Below are positions 34,452-41,472 of a DNA stretch of 41,472 nucleotides, in pieces. The notes under the pieces are model-generated. The model was not told the origin of the DNA, did no database searches, and worked only from the letters and a program-made list of their open reading frames with translations. This DNA comes from an uncultured Lachnospiraceae bacterium (lineage in GTDB: Bacteria > Bacillota > Clostridia > Lachnospirales > Lachnospiraceae), in contig CANQUA010000025.1 in the NCBI GenBank assembly GCA_947626915.1, positions 1 through 41,472 of the forward strand, in the 5' to 3' direction. Position numbers and translations under genes: made by a program. Each line of letters begins with the position of its first letter. The stretch's first letter is position 1.

Positions 34452-35135
34452 ATGGGAGCGATACAAAACGACTGGCTGCAGGCGATCGGCGGAGAGTTTC
34501 GGAAGCCGTATTATAAGGAACTTTATAATTTTGTGAATCAGGAATACCGCACGCGGGTCATCTATCCGCCGGCGGATGATATTTTCAACGCCCTGCACCT
34601 GACGCCGCTTAAGGAGGTCAAGGTGCTGATCCTGGGACAGGACCCTTACCATGAAGCGCATCAGGCCCATGGACTGTGTTTTTCGGTGCCGCCGGATCAG
34701 AGGGAGATACCGCCGTCCCTGGTGAATATTTATCAGGAGCTTCATGATGATCTGGGCTGCTATATCCCTGACAACGGGAACCTGGTCAAGTGGGCGAAAG
34801 AGGGCGTGCTCCTTCTGAACACGGTACTGACGGTCCGCGCCCATCAGGCCAATTCCCATCAGGGAAAAGGCTGGGAGTATTTTACCGACGCGATCATCGA
34901 AGCGGTGAATAGCCAGGACCGTCCCATCGTATATATGTTGTGGGGCAGGCCGGCCCAGAGCAAGCTTCCGATGCTGACGAATCCGAAGCATCTGGTGCTG
35001 AAAGCGCCCCATCCCAGTCCTCTGTCGGCGTACCGGGGATTCTTCGGGTGCCGCCACTTCAGCCAGTGCAACGCGTTTCTGGAGAGTCACGGAATTGCGC
35101 CCATAGACTGGCAGATCGAAAATATACGGGGGTAA
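34452..35135 (+). CDS. ung: Uracil-DNA glycosylase, family 1
   Basis: A 227-residue enzyme that removes uracil from DNA at the start of base excision repair. The water-activating loop GQDPYH has D64 and H67, and HPSPLS has H187, at the same positions as in E. coli Ung. AAAGGAG precedes the ATG. Its end is six bases from uppP, so the two are probably co-transcribed. Confidence 0.96.
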   Translation: MGAIQNDWLQAIGGEFRKPYYKELYNFVNQEYRTRVIYPPADDIFNALHLTPLKEVKVLILGQDPYHEAHQAHGLCFSVPPDQREIPPSLVNIYQELHDDLGCYIPDNGNLVKWAKEGVLLLNTVLTVRAHQANSHQGKGWEYFTDAIIEAVNSQDRPIVYMLWGRPAQSKLPMLTNPKHLVLKAPHPSPLSAYRGFFGCRHFSQCNAFLESHGIAPIDWQIENIRG

Positions 35136-35141
35136 TACTGT

Positions 35142-36143
35142 ATGGACATCATTGAGATATTGAAGGTACTGGTTTTCGGGATTGTGGAAGGCTTTACCGA
35201 ATGGCTGCCGATCAGCAGTACCGGCCACATGATCCTGCTCGACGAGCTGATCCAGCTGAATGTGTCGCCGGAATTTAAGGAGGTATTCCTGGTGGTGATC
35301 CAGCTGGGCGCGATCCTGGCCGTCGTGGTCCTGTATTTCCCGAAGCTTTTCCCGTTTGCGGCGATCCGGGGCAGGAGCCGGGGAGAGAAAGAGATCGAGG
35401 TGAATGTTAAGCTGGGCCGCGAGGAGAAGGAACTGTCCGTGCCGGCGCAGACGTACCGCACCAGGCGGGGGCTGCGGGAAGATATACTTCCGCTGCCGGT
35501 GCCGTTTGGGAGAAACGGGGAACAGATCGGCGTCAAGGTCCGGACCCTGCTTCTCTGGGTGAAGGTCATACTGGCCTGCCTTCCGGCCGCTCTGGTGGGG
35601 ATCCCGCTGGACGACTGGATGGAAGAACATCTGCGCGGGCCCTATGTGGTGGCCGCGGCGCTGATCTTCTACGGGGTTTTGTTCATCGTGGTGGAGAATA
35701 TCAATTACGGCAAGCGTCCCGTGGTCCAGAAAACCGATCAGATTTCCCTGAATCTGGCGCTGATCATCGGCATGTTCCAGGTGCTGTCCCTGGTGCCGGG
35801 AACTTCCCGTTCGGGAGCGACCATACTGGGGGCCATGATCATGGGATGTTCCCGCGGCGCGGCGGCGGAATTTTCCTTTTATCTGGGCGTGCCGGTCATG
35901 TTTGGGGCCAGCCTGCTCAAACTGGTGAAATTCGGCCTCCATTACACGGCGGGCGAGGTGTTTATCCTGCTGTTCGGCATGGCGGTGGCGTTTCTCGTAT
36001 CGGTTTATTCGATCCGTTTCCTGATGAGCTATATCCGCCGCAACGATTTCAAGCTGTTTGGATTTTACCGGATCGCCCTGGGACTTCTGGTGGCCGCGTA
36101 CTTCATTGCGACGCAGGCGCTGCCGCAGCTGATGGGCCAATAG
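35142..36143 (+). CDS. uppP: Undecaprenyl-diphosphate phosphatase with a long loop insertion
   Basis: This 333-residue membrane enzyme recycles the undecaprenyl carrier of cell-wall synthesis; it is a bacitracin-resistance determinant in the family. The conserved GIVEGFTEWLPISSTGH (with the ExxxE motif) and PGTSRSGAT motifs are intact. Typical members are about 270 residues; here residues ~73-129 form an extra charged hydrophilic insertion between the first membrane helices and the central part. The insertion has no tandem repeats. Confidence 0.93.
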   Translation: MDIIEILKVLVFGIVEGFTEWLPISSTGHMILLDELIQLNVSPEFKEVFLVVIQLGAILAVVVLYFPKLFPFAAIRGRSRGEKEIEVNVKLGREEKELSVPAQTYRTRRGLREDILPLPVPFGRNGEQIGVKVRTLLLWVKVILACLPAALVGIPLDDWMEEHLRGPYVVAAALIFYGVLFIVVENINYGKRPVVQKTDQISLNLALIIGMFQVLSLVPGTSRSGATILGAMIMGCSRGAAAEFSFYLGVPVMFGASLLKLVKFGLHYTAGEVFILLFGMAVAFLVSVYSIRFLMSYIRRNDFKLFGFYRIALGLLVAAYFIATQALPQLMGQ

Positions 36144-36184
36144 GCCGGGAGCGCATCCCGGTTTTGCGGCCTGAGAACGAATCA

Positions 36185-36318
36185 GGGCCGCTGCAAAACA
36201 GAATGCTGCAAAAAATCGAATATTTAGCGGGAGAAAGCACGAATGATACATGTTTTCCCCCGCTGTTTTTAACGTTTGATATGGCCTGTTTCTACGCAAA
36301 CCGTATTTGCGGCAGCCC
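36185..36318 (+). repeat. Palindromic repeat element, copy B, with an internal terminator hairpin
   Basis: It has the same structure as copy A at 9212: GGGCCGCTGCAAAAC at the left end, GTATTTGCGGCAGCCC at the right end, and TAGCGGGAGAAAGCA/TGTTTTCCCCCGCTGTTTTT in the centre. The centre is better conserved than the flanks between copies. It lies after uppP and would terminate that transcript. Confidence 0.8.
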
Positions 36319-36344
36319 GTGGCTGACGGTTCTGACGCGGCGCA

Positions 36345-36476
36345 TCCTCCGCCAAATCCGGCAAAAATCTCAACTTCTGCGGCGGCGCTTTCTCTGCGGC
36401 GCAGGACGGTTCCTCCGCCAAATCCGGCAAAAATCTCAGCTTCTGCGGCGGCGCTTTCTCCGCGGCGCGGGGCGGT
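36345..36476. repeat. 66-bp tandem duplication
   Basis: Two adjacent copies (36345-36410 and 36411-36476) begin TCCTCCGCCAAATCCGG and differ at a few positions. A fragment of a third start follows. The rest of 36144-36529 is repeat element B and a hairpin after the DAHP synthase gene (GGCCGGCAG/CTGCCGGCC, 36508-36527). Confidence 0.9.
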
Positions 36477-36529
36477 TCCTGCCCGTGAAAGGGGAACGAC
36501 CGGAACATGGGCCGGCAGTCCTGCCGGCC

Positions 36530-37561
36530 TCAGTCCAGCCCGTCGGCGATATCGTACAGGAGCCGCTCCGAATCCTCCCATCCGAGACAGGGGTCGGTGA
36601 TGGACTTGCCGTAGCAATGCTCGCCGATCTTCTGGCTGCCCGGCTCCAGATAACTCTCGATCATGACGCCTTTTACCATCGTACGGATCTCCCGGGAATG
36701 GCGCCGGCTGTGGAGTACTTCTTTTACAATGCGGATCTGCTCCATGTACTGCTTGCCGGAATTGGAATGGTTGGCGTCGACGATGCAGGCCTTGTTCTGG
36801 ACGTCCCGCTCTTCGTAGAAACGGTGGAGCAGGATCAGGTCCTCATAGTGGTAGTTCGGAAGATACTGGCCGTGCTTGTTGACCGCGCCCCGCAGGATCG
36901 TGTGGGTCAGGGGATTGCCCGGCGTGTGGACCTCATAGCCGCGGAAGATGAATTCGTGGGCGGCCTGGGCGGCGACCACGGAGTTTAACATCACGGTCAG
37001 GTCACCGCTGGTGGGATTTTTCATGCCCACCGGCACGTCGCAGCCGCTGGCTACCAGGCGGTGCTGCTGGTTCTCCACGGATCTGGCTCCTACGGCGATG
37101 TAGGACATCAGGTCCGACAGGTAGCGGAGGTTTTCCGGATAGAGCATCTCGTCCGCGGTCGTCAGTCCCGTTTCCTGCACGACCCGCATGTGCATCCGGC
37201 GGATGGCGATGATGCCCTCGTACATATTCGGCTTCTTTTCCGGATCCGGCTGGTGCAGCAGGCCCTTGTAGCCCTCGCCGGTGGTGCGGGGCTTGTTGGT
37301 GTAGACCCGCGGGATGATAATGATCTTGTCCTTCACCTTTTCCTGGATCGGTACCAGGCGGCTTACATATTCCAGCACCGAGTCTTCATGATCGGCGGAA
37401 CAGGGGCCGATGATCACGAGAAAGCGGCCGCTTTCGCCGGTCAGCACTTTGCGGATTTCCTCGTCGCGCCTGGCTTTGACCGCTTCCAGGCCGTGCGGCA
37501 GAGGAAACTGCTCCCGGATCTCGGCAGGTGTGGGAAGTTTATTGATGAATTCCAGTCCCAT
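36530..37561 (-). CDS. aroF: 3-deoxy-7-phosphoheptulonate (DAHP) synthase, class I alpha
   Basis: A 343-residue enzyme for the first step of the shikimate pathway, condensing phosphoenolpyruvate with erythrose 4-phosphate. Typical AroF/G/H motifs are IGPCSADH, PRVYTNKPRTTGEGYKGL, GARSVENQQHR, PVGMKNPTSGD and CIVDANHSNSGK, the last carrying metal ligands. AGGAG lies about ten bases before the ATG at 37561. No T-box or other amino-acid-sensing leader was found in the 248 bases upstream. The choice among the F, G and H subtypes is uncertain. Confidence 0.93.
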   Translation of the reverse strand: MGLEFINKLPTPAEIREQFPLPHGLEAVKARRDEEIRKVLTGESGRFLVIIGPCSADHEDSVLEYVSRLVPIQEKVKDKIIIIPRVYTNKPRTTGEGYKGLLHQPDPEKKPNMYEGIIAIRRMHMRVVQETGLTTADEMLYPENLRYLSDLMSYIAVGARSVENQQHRLVASGCDVPVGMKNPTSGDLTVMLNSVVAAQAAHEFIFRGYEVHTPGNPLTHTILRGAVNKHGQYLPNYHYEDLILLHRFYEERDVQNKACIVDANHSNSGKQYMEQIRIVKEVLHSRRHSREIRTMVKGVMIESYLEPGSQKIGEHCYGKSITDPCLGWEDSERLLYDIADGLD

Positions 37562-37809
37562 GTCAGTGTATTCTCCTAATCTGTCTTATTTCTATGCGGC
37601 CGTTCGGACGGCCGGTTACCCCGCGTTTCCCGGCAGGGAGACGGAATCCGCAAAAAAAGCGGAACGCCTGCCTGCGGCGCTTTTCGCTGTCCGGACCGCT
37701 GCCGCCGTATCTCCCGTTTCCATTGTCCCCAAAAGGCCGCAGAAAAACCGCCCTGTGTATGCGGCAGAGCGGCTCTGTCAGCCGGAATGTACCCTCGTTC
37801 TCCTGAAGT

Positions 37810-38226
37810 CTAATCCGGACGCTGCTCGTAATCCGGGATTCCGTCACCGTCCAGATCGACCATGGGCCGTCCGCCGTAGAATTCTTTGCCGACGACGTTG
37901 CGGCTCTGGCGGGAAGCTTCCACGGTCTGGGAAAGCAGCCGGACGGTTCCCATGGGATTTTTAATGTTCTGCAGGATGATCTCCGCCGTGGCGTCCACCT
38001 TGGTATGTATAACGATATTGCCGGTGCCGAAGATTTTGCCGGCCAGCGTCTGCCGGCAGGAAATGTCTACGATGCGGTAGAGGAGAGTTTCCTCCAGGCT
38101 GGTATTCAAAAGACCCGTCCGGATCATCAGACGATCGTCTTCAATGTAATACACGGTAAAGCTCCACGGGAACCAGAGATGATGCTTCCGGTCCTTCCAG
38201 ATATAATTGGTATTGTCCTGCGCCAT
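37810..38226 (-). CDS. Bacterial PH-domain (DUF304-type) protein with a calcium-loop-like tail
   Basis: A 138-residue soluble protein. The body (residues ~12-110) resembles a bacterial pleckstrin-homology-like domain: WSFTVYYIEDDRLMIRTGLLN, then RIVDISCRQTLAGKIFGTGNIVI. The C-terminus, DLDGDGIPDYEQ, looks like a calcium-binding thrombospondin type 3 or EF-hand-like loop, normally found outside the cell, yet there is no signal peptide. The role is unknown. A GGGGG-rich stretch precedes the ATG at 38226. Confidence 0.75.
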   Translation of the reverse strand: MAQDNTNYIWKDRKHHLWFPWSFTVYYIEDDRLMIRTGLLNTSLEETLLYRIVDISCRQTLAGKIFGTGNIVIHTKVDATAEIILQNIKNPMGTVRLLSQTVEASRQSRNVVGKEFYGGRPMVDLDGDGIPDYEQRPD

Positions 38227-38359
38227 GAGACCGCCCCCTTCTTAGGATTAAAGTATGGAGTTTATTTTAACACGCAAATCCCCGGAAGTAAAGAAAAATG
38301 TTGCGGGGAATGCGGAATCCCTTTTGGAAACCGGCGGCCGGATTCAATTTTATGGTTTA

Positions 38360-38388
38360 TTGACATCACTTTACAAAAATGTTACTAT
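38360..38388 (+). promoter_or_regulatory. Promoter of the small membrane protein gene
   Basis: TTGACA at 38360-38365 and TACTAT at 38383-38388 with a 17-base spacer. Confidence 0.7.
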
Positions 38389-38443
38389 AAGTGCGATATA
38401 TTTCTTTTTTCAGCAGACAATGATGGGAAAACGGAGGCGCGAA

Positions 38444-38905
38444 ATGAAAAAGATCAAGTTATTGCGGATAGGGCTGCATTTGGTTTTGCTTGCCATGCTT
38501 TTTGGCCCGTGTATAGTGGGAAACTTTGTCCCTTATGTTGACTGGGGTGATCTTGAGGGCGGGTTTCTGAAGTATTCTTCCCTGGCGCATCCGATCACCG
38601 TGTGTCTGACGGCGGCTGCCCTTTTTGCCTGTTTTATCCCTAAACGATTCGGGAGGATCCTTGTACTGCAGTTTGAACTGCTTCTGATGTTTTTTGTATG
38701 CTTTTGGACATTCCTGCTTAATACCATAGGTTCCTTCGGAGGAATCGGCAGCACTACCTATCATTATACGCTGCTTGGAAAAACATGTATTGCGGTGATC
38801 CTGGCGCTGATCGCGCTGTCTGTGATGATCCTGCGGAGCGGGCCTGCGCAGGAAGTGAAAAAAGCCGGACCGCATCAGGAAGACGGCGGCGGGCAGGGAG
38901 ACTGA
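38444..38905 (+). CDS. Small four-helix membrane protein of unknown function
   Basis: A 153-residue protein with four hydrophobic helices (about residues 9-24, 42-62, 68-92 and 107-126) and a hydrophilic tail. GGAGG at 38433-38437 and the promoter at 38360 set the ATG at 38444; an earlier in-frame ATG at 38255 lies upstream of the promoter. The sequence is less GC-rich than its neighbours. I recognise no family. Confidence 0.78.
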   Translation: MKKIKLLRIGLHLVLLAMLFGPCIVGNFVPYVDWGDLEGGFLKYSSLAHPITVCLTAAALFACFIPKRFGRILVLQFELLLMFFVCFWTFLLNTIGSFGGIGSTTYHYTLLGKTCIAVILALIALSVMILRSGPAQEVKKAGPHQEDGGGQGD

Positions 38906-39011
38906 GCGTACCGCTCCGTGACGGAGAACGTCCGTTTTCGGCCCGCGGCAGATGAACAGGAAAAACCAGTGTGTATTTTGTTTTTTCGCGTGATATTTTT
39001 GGAAAATCTGC

Positions 39012-39040
39012 TTGAAATCCGTCTGTTCCTGTTATACAAT
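39012..39040 (+). promoter_or_regulatory. Promoter of the decarboxylase cluster
   Basis: TTGAAA at 39012-39017 and TACAAT at 39035-39040 with a 17-base spacer, about 90 bases before the carboxyltransferase. Confidence 0.75.
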
Positions 39041-39132
39041 TAAAATCGGCAGAGATTGGATTTACCGGACAGGCTGCCGGTGCAGAAACGGCCGCATTGT
39101 CCACAAAATATTTCTAAATGGAGGACTGCAAA

Positions 39133-40587
39133 ATGAGTAATTCAGCACAAACTTCAGCAGGCAGCAGGATTGCGAAGCTGCTTGATGAAAACAGTTTTGT
39201 TGAAGTCGGCGCTTATGTGACAGCGAGAGCCACCGATTTCAACATGACAGGCAAGGATACGCCGGCTGACGGAGTCGTAACTGGCTACGGCACCATTGGC
39301 GGATGCCTTGTCTATGTCTACAGCCAGGATGCGTCTGTGCTGGGCGGCTCCGTGGGCGAGATGCACGCGAAAAAGATCGCGAACATCTATTCCATGGCCA
39401 TGAAGATGGGCGCGCCGGTCATCGGCCTGGTGGACTGCGCGGGCCTGCGGCTTCAGGAGGCCACGGACGCGCTGCATGGCTTCGGCCAGCTGTATCTGAG
39501 CCAGACCATGGCTTCCGGCGTGATTCCGCAGATCTCGGCGATCTTCGGTTCCTGCGGCGGCGGCATGGCGGTTTCGGCGGCGATGTCGGACTTCACGTTT
39601 ATGGAGGCGAAGAAAGCGAAGCTGTTTGTCAGCTCACCCAACGCCCTCGACGGCAATTATACGGGCAAATGCGATACCGCGGCGGCCGAATTCCAGAGCG
39701 AGAAAGCCGGCGTGGTGGATTTTGTGGGCAGCGAGGATGAGATTCTGGAGCAGATCCGCGAGCTGGTTTCCGTTCTTCCCGCCAACAATGAAGATGATTT
39801 GTCCTACGGTCCCTGCGAAGACGATCTGAACCGCGTGTGCGCGGGACTGGAGGGATTTGCCGGCGATACGGCCGCGGCTCTTTCGCAGATCTCCGACGGC
39901 GGCCTTTTCGTCGAGACGAAAGCGATGTACGCTCCGTCCATGGCGACCGGTTTTATCCGCCTGAACGGCAATACTGTGGGCTGCGTCGCGAACCGAAGCG
40001 AGAGCCTGGATGAGAACGGAGAGAAGAAAGCTGAATACGAAGCGGTCCTGACGGCTGACGGATGCCGGAAAGCGGCGGAATTTGTGAACTTCTGCGATGC
40101 GTTCAATATCCCGGTGCTGACTCTGGTGAACGTGAAGGGCTATAAGGCCGACAAGTGCAACGAGCGCCGTCTGGCGAAGGCAGCCGCGAAGCTGACCGCG
40201 GCCTATGCGGGCGCGGACGTTCCGAAGGTGACCGTAGTCGTTGGGCAGGCTTACGGCACCGCGTATCTGACCATGTGCAGCAAATCGATCGGCGCGGATA
40301 TCGTTTACGCATGGCCGGAAGCGGCGATCGGCATGATGGACGCGACGGCGGCGGTTAAGATCATGTACGCGGACGAGATCGCGAAAGCGGACGACGCCGT
40401 GTCGCTGATCCGTGAGAAAGCCGCGGCTTATCAGGAGCTTCAGTCCAGCGCGCAGGCGGCTGCCAAAAGAGGCTATGTCGATGATATTATTTCCGCGGAG
40501 GACACCAGGAAGCGTGTGATCGCCGCGTTTGAGATGTTATTCACAAAGAGAGAGGATCGTCCGGCTAAGAAACACGGCACGATCTGA
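39133..40587 (+). CDS. Biotin-dependent carboxyltransferase subunit (acyl-CoA carboxylase/decarboxylase alpha family)
   Basis: A 484-residue protein of the crotonase-like carboxyltransferase family (MmdA/PccB/GcdA type). Two related halves are present; the first has GYGTIGGCLVYVYSQDASVLGGSVGEMHAKKI and an oxyanion-hole SCGGGMAV (given here as separate motifs), the second GQAYGTAYLTM. It transfers CO2 between an acyl-CoA or keto acid and biotin. Downstream OadG-like and biotin-carrier genes point to a membrane-bound, Na+-pumping decarboxylase or carboxylase. ATG 39133 follows GGAGG at 39120-39124; the ATG at 39118 overlaps that site. The substrate is uncertain; methylmalonyl-CoA is the usual guess. 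Confidence 0.9.
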   Translation: MSNSAQTSAGSRIAKLLDENSFVEVGAYVTARATDFNMTGKDTPADGVVTGYGTIGGCLVYVYSQDASVLGGSVGEMHAKKIANIYSMAMKMGAPVIGLVDCAGLRLQEATDALHGFGQLYLSQTMASGVIPQISAIFGSCGGGMAVSAAMSDFTFMEAKKAKLFVSSPNALDGNYTGKCDTAAAEFQSEKAGVVDFVGSEDEILEQIRELVSVLPANNEDDLSYGPCEDDLNRVCAGLEGFAGDTAAALSQISDGGLFVETKAMYAPSMATGFIRLNGNTVGCVANRSESLDENGEKKAEYEAVLTADGCRKAAEFVNFCDAFNIPVLTLVNVKGYKADKCNERRLAKAAAKLTAAYAGADVPKVTVVVGQAYGTAYLTMCSKSIGADIVYAWPEAAIGMMDATAAVKIMYADEIAKADDAVSLIREKAAAYQELQSSAQAAAKRGYVDDIISAEDTRKRVIAAFEMLFTKREDRPAKKHGTI

Positions 40588-40604
40588 GGCGAGGTGACAG
40601 GCGT

Positions 40605-41375
40605 ATGAAACAGATTAAAAAGCAATTCGTTTGGATACTTTGCGTGGCTCTGTGCCTGTTTTCCCTGGCCGGATGTTCAAAATCGGGCGCGTCCGGCAGC
40701 AGCATGGATCCGTCCCTGAGCGCGTATCTGGCCCAGACCGGCGAGGGACTTCTGCAGGAGGTTACCTCCATGTCCCAGAGCGATCTGAACGCGATCGTTG
40801 ACCAGCAGGCGGCGACGCCGGGCGTGCTGGCGGGCGTCGAGAGTTATTTGAGCCTCCAGGGCGATCTGGGAGCGTTTGTGTCCCTGCTGCAGGGAAGCAG
40901 CGTCTCGGAGACGGACGACGGCTACGAGGTGAGCGTCTGGGCGCAGTTCGAGAATCGCAGATGCGAATTTGTCGTCGATCTGGACGAGGAACTGTCGGAG
41001 ATCACGTCCATGACGTTCAATCCCGAGTATACCCTGGGCGAGACGATGACCAAGGCGGCGCTGAACACCCTGATGGGCATGGGCACCGTATTTATCGTAC
41101 TGATCTTTATCAGCCTTCTGATCAGCTGCTTTAAGTATATCAGCGTTATTGAAAAGAAGATGAAAGAGAAATCCGCTCCCGCGCCGGCCGCGGTTCCGGC
41201 AGCGCCGGTCCCTGCTCCCGCTCCCGAAGCGGTGGAAGAGGATGTGACTGACGATCTGGAACTGGTGGCGGTGATTACCGCGGCGATCGCGGTGGCTTCG
41301 GAAAATGTATCGGCGGACGGTCTGGTGGTCCGCTCCATCCGGCGCGTGCCGGGCAGCAAGTGGAAAAATGCGTAA
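40605..41375 (+). CDS. OadG-like decarboxylase gamma subunit fused to an N-terminal lipoprotein domain
   Basis: A 256-residue protein. A lipoprotein signal peptide ends in the lipobox LAGC (Cys near 24). Residues ~30-140 form an extracytoplasmic domain, with DDGYEVSVWAQFENRRCEFVVDL reminiscent of DUF3887. A single membrane helix (~150-175) is followed by an alanine/proline linker and a cytoplasmic OadG-like tail. In Na+-translocating decarboxylases the gamma subunit anchors and assembles the complex. Its position between the carboxyltransferase and biotin carrier fits this. OadG proteins are normally under 100 residues, so the lipoprotein part is an addition. Confidence 0.82.
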   Translation: MKQIKKQFVWILCVALCLFSLAGCSKSGASGSSMDPSLSAYLAQTGEGLLQEVTSMSQSDLNAIVDQQAATPGVLAGVESYLSLQGDLGAFVSLLQGSSVSETDDGYEVSVWAQFENRRCEFVVDLDEELSEITSMTFNPEYTLGETMTKAALNTLMGMGTVFIVLIFISLLISCFKYISVIEKKMKEKSAPAPAAVPAAPVPAPAPEAVEEDVTDDLELVAVITAAIAVASENVSADGLVVRSIRRVPGSKWKNA

Positions 41376-41399
41376 ATTATATTAGGAGGATTCTGAATC

Positions 41400-41472
41400 A
41401 TGAAAAATTATACGATCACAGTCAATGGCAATGTGTATGAAGTAACCGTAGAAGAAGGCGTTTCCACAGGCG
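41400..41472 (+). CDS. Biotin carboxyl carrier protein, N-terminal fragment (runs off window)
   Basis: AGGAGG at 41384-41389 precedes the ATG at 41400. The 24 visible residues, starting MKNYTITVNGNVYEVTVEE, match the beginning of acyl-CoA decarboxylase biotin carriers (gcdC/mmdC type). The biotinylation site lies beyond the window. Confidence 0.85.
   Translation, partial: MKNYTITVNGNVYEVTVEEGVSTG

Noticed and set aside
34299-36617. A 772-codon minus-strand open frame
   Set aside because: It is antisense to ung and uppP and runs through the palindromic repeat element.
37562-37809. T-box or amino-acid leader upstream of DAHP synthase
   Set aside because: No T-box signature, leader peptide or antiterminator pair was found; only small GC-rich hairpins are present. 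The open frame here has no binding site or conserved look.

Overview
The window is about 41.5 kb of GC-rich, gene-dense chromosome. It most likely comes from an anaerobic, gut-type Clostridia, probably a high-GC Lachnospiraceae. The evidence is a complete six-gene Rnf operon (rnfCDGEAB), the start of a biotin-dependent, Na+-decarboxylase-type cluster (carboxyltransferase, OadG-like subunit, biotin carrier), strong AGGAGG ribosome binding sites and sigma-A promoters with 17-base spacers. No tRNA, rRNA, CRISPR array, transposase or phage gene was found.

Layout: 1-741 is the 3' end of a cell-wall-binding-repeat protein, followed by six copies of a 70-bp repeat. 1544-3691 is a GlgX-type debranching enzyme. 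4035-9124 is the Rnf operon. 9516-10281 (minus) is an XRE regulator with a small membrane protein. 10667-13247 is an XRE regulator with a frameshifted ABC exporter. 13285-14798 is a divergent NusG-domain-II protein and Gx transporter pair separated by a 39-bp minisatellite. 15165-16739 is galT. 16987-17640 (minus) is a PAP2-like protein. 17917-19131 is a PadR/DUF2812 pair. 19406-28033 is a glycan block (PfkB sugar kinase, secreted GH5, GH2, GH35). 28251-28865 is a Uma2-family protein and 29135-30937 is PepF. 31093-31254 (minus) is a previously easy-to-miss 53-residue gene, divergent from a PucR-type regulator at 31446-32663. 32899-36143 holds hisH, hisF, ung and uppP. 36530-38226 (minus) holds a DAHP synthase and a bacterial PH-domain protein. 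38444-38905 is a small membrane protein. 39133 to the end is the decarboxylase cluster, cut by the window edge.

How the genes work together: Rnf couples ferredoxin oxidation and NAD+ reduction to an ion gradient, and the decarboxylase cluster at the other end probably uses or makes a Na+ gradient. The GH5/GH2/GH35 block would release sugars, including galactose if GH35 is a beta-galactosidase. GalT would feed galactose-1-phosphate into glycolysis and glycogen, and GlgX would debranch glycogen.

The most unusual property is repetition. At least eleven separate short tandem arrays or duplications occur. Some extend from the 3' ends of genes into the intergenic DNA. Others are frame-preserving insertions between the domains of three consecutive glycoside hydrolases. 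Unit lengths cluster near 39-40 and 66-70 bp. Separately, two copies of a ~140-bp palindromic element carrying a terminator-like hairpin lie downstream of rnfB and uppP, with a shortened relative after pepF.
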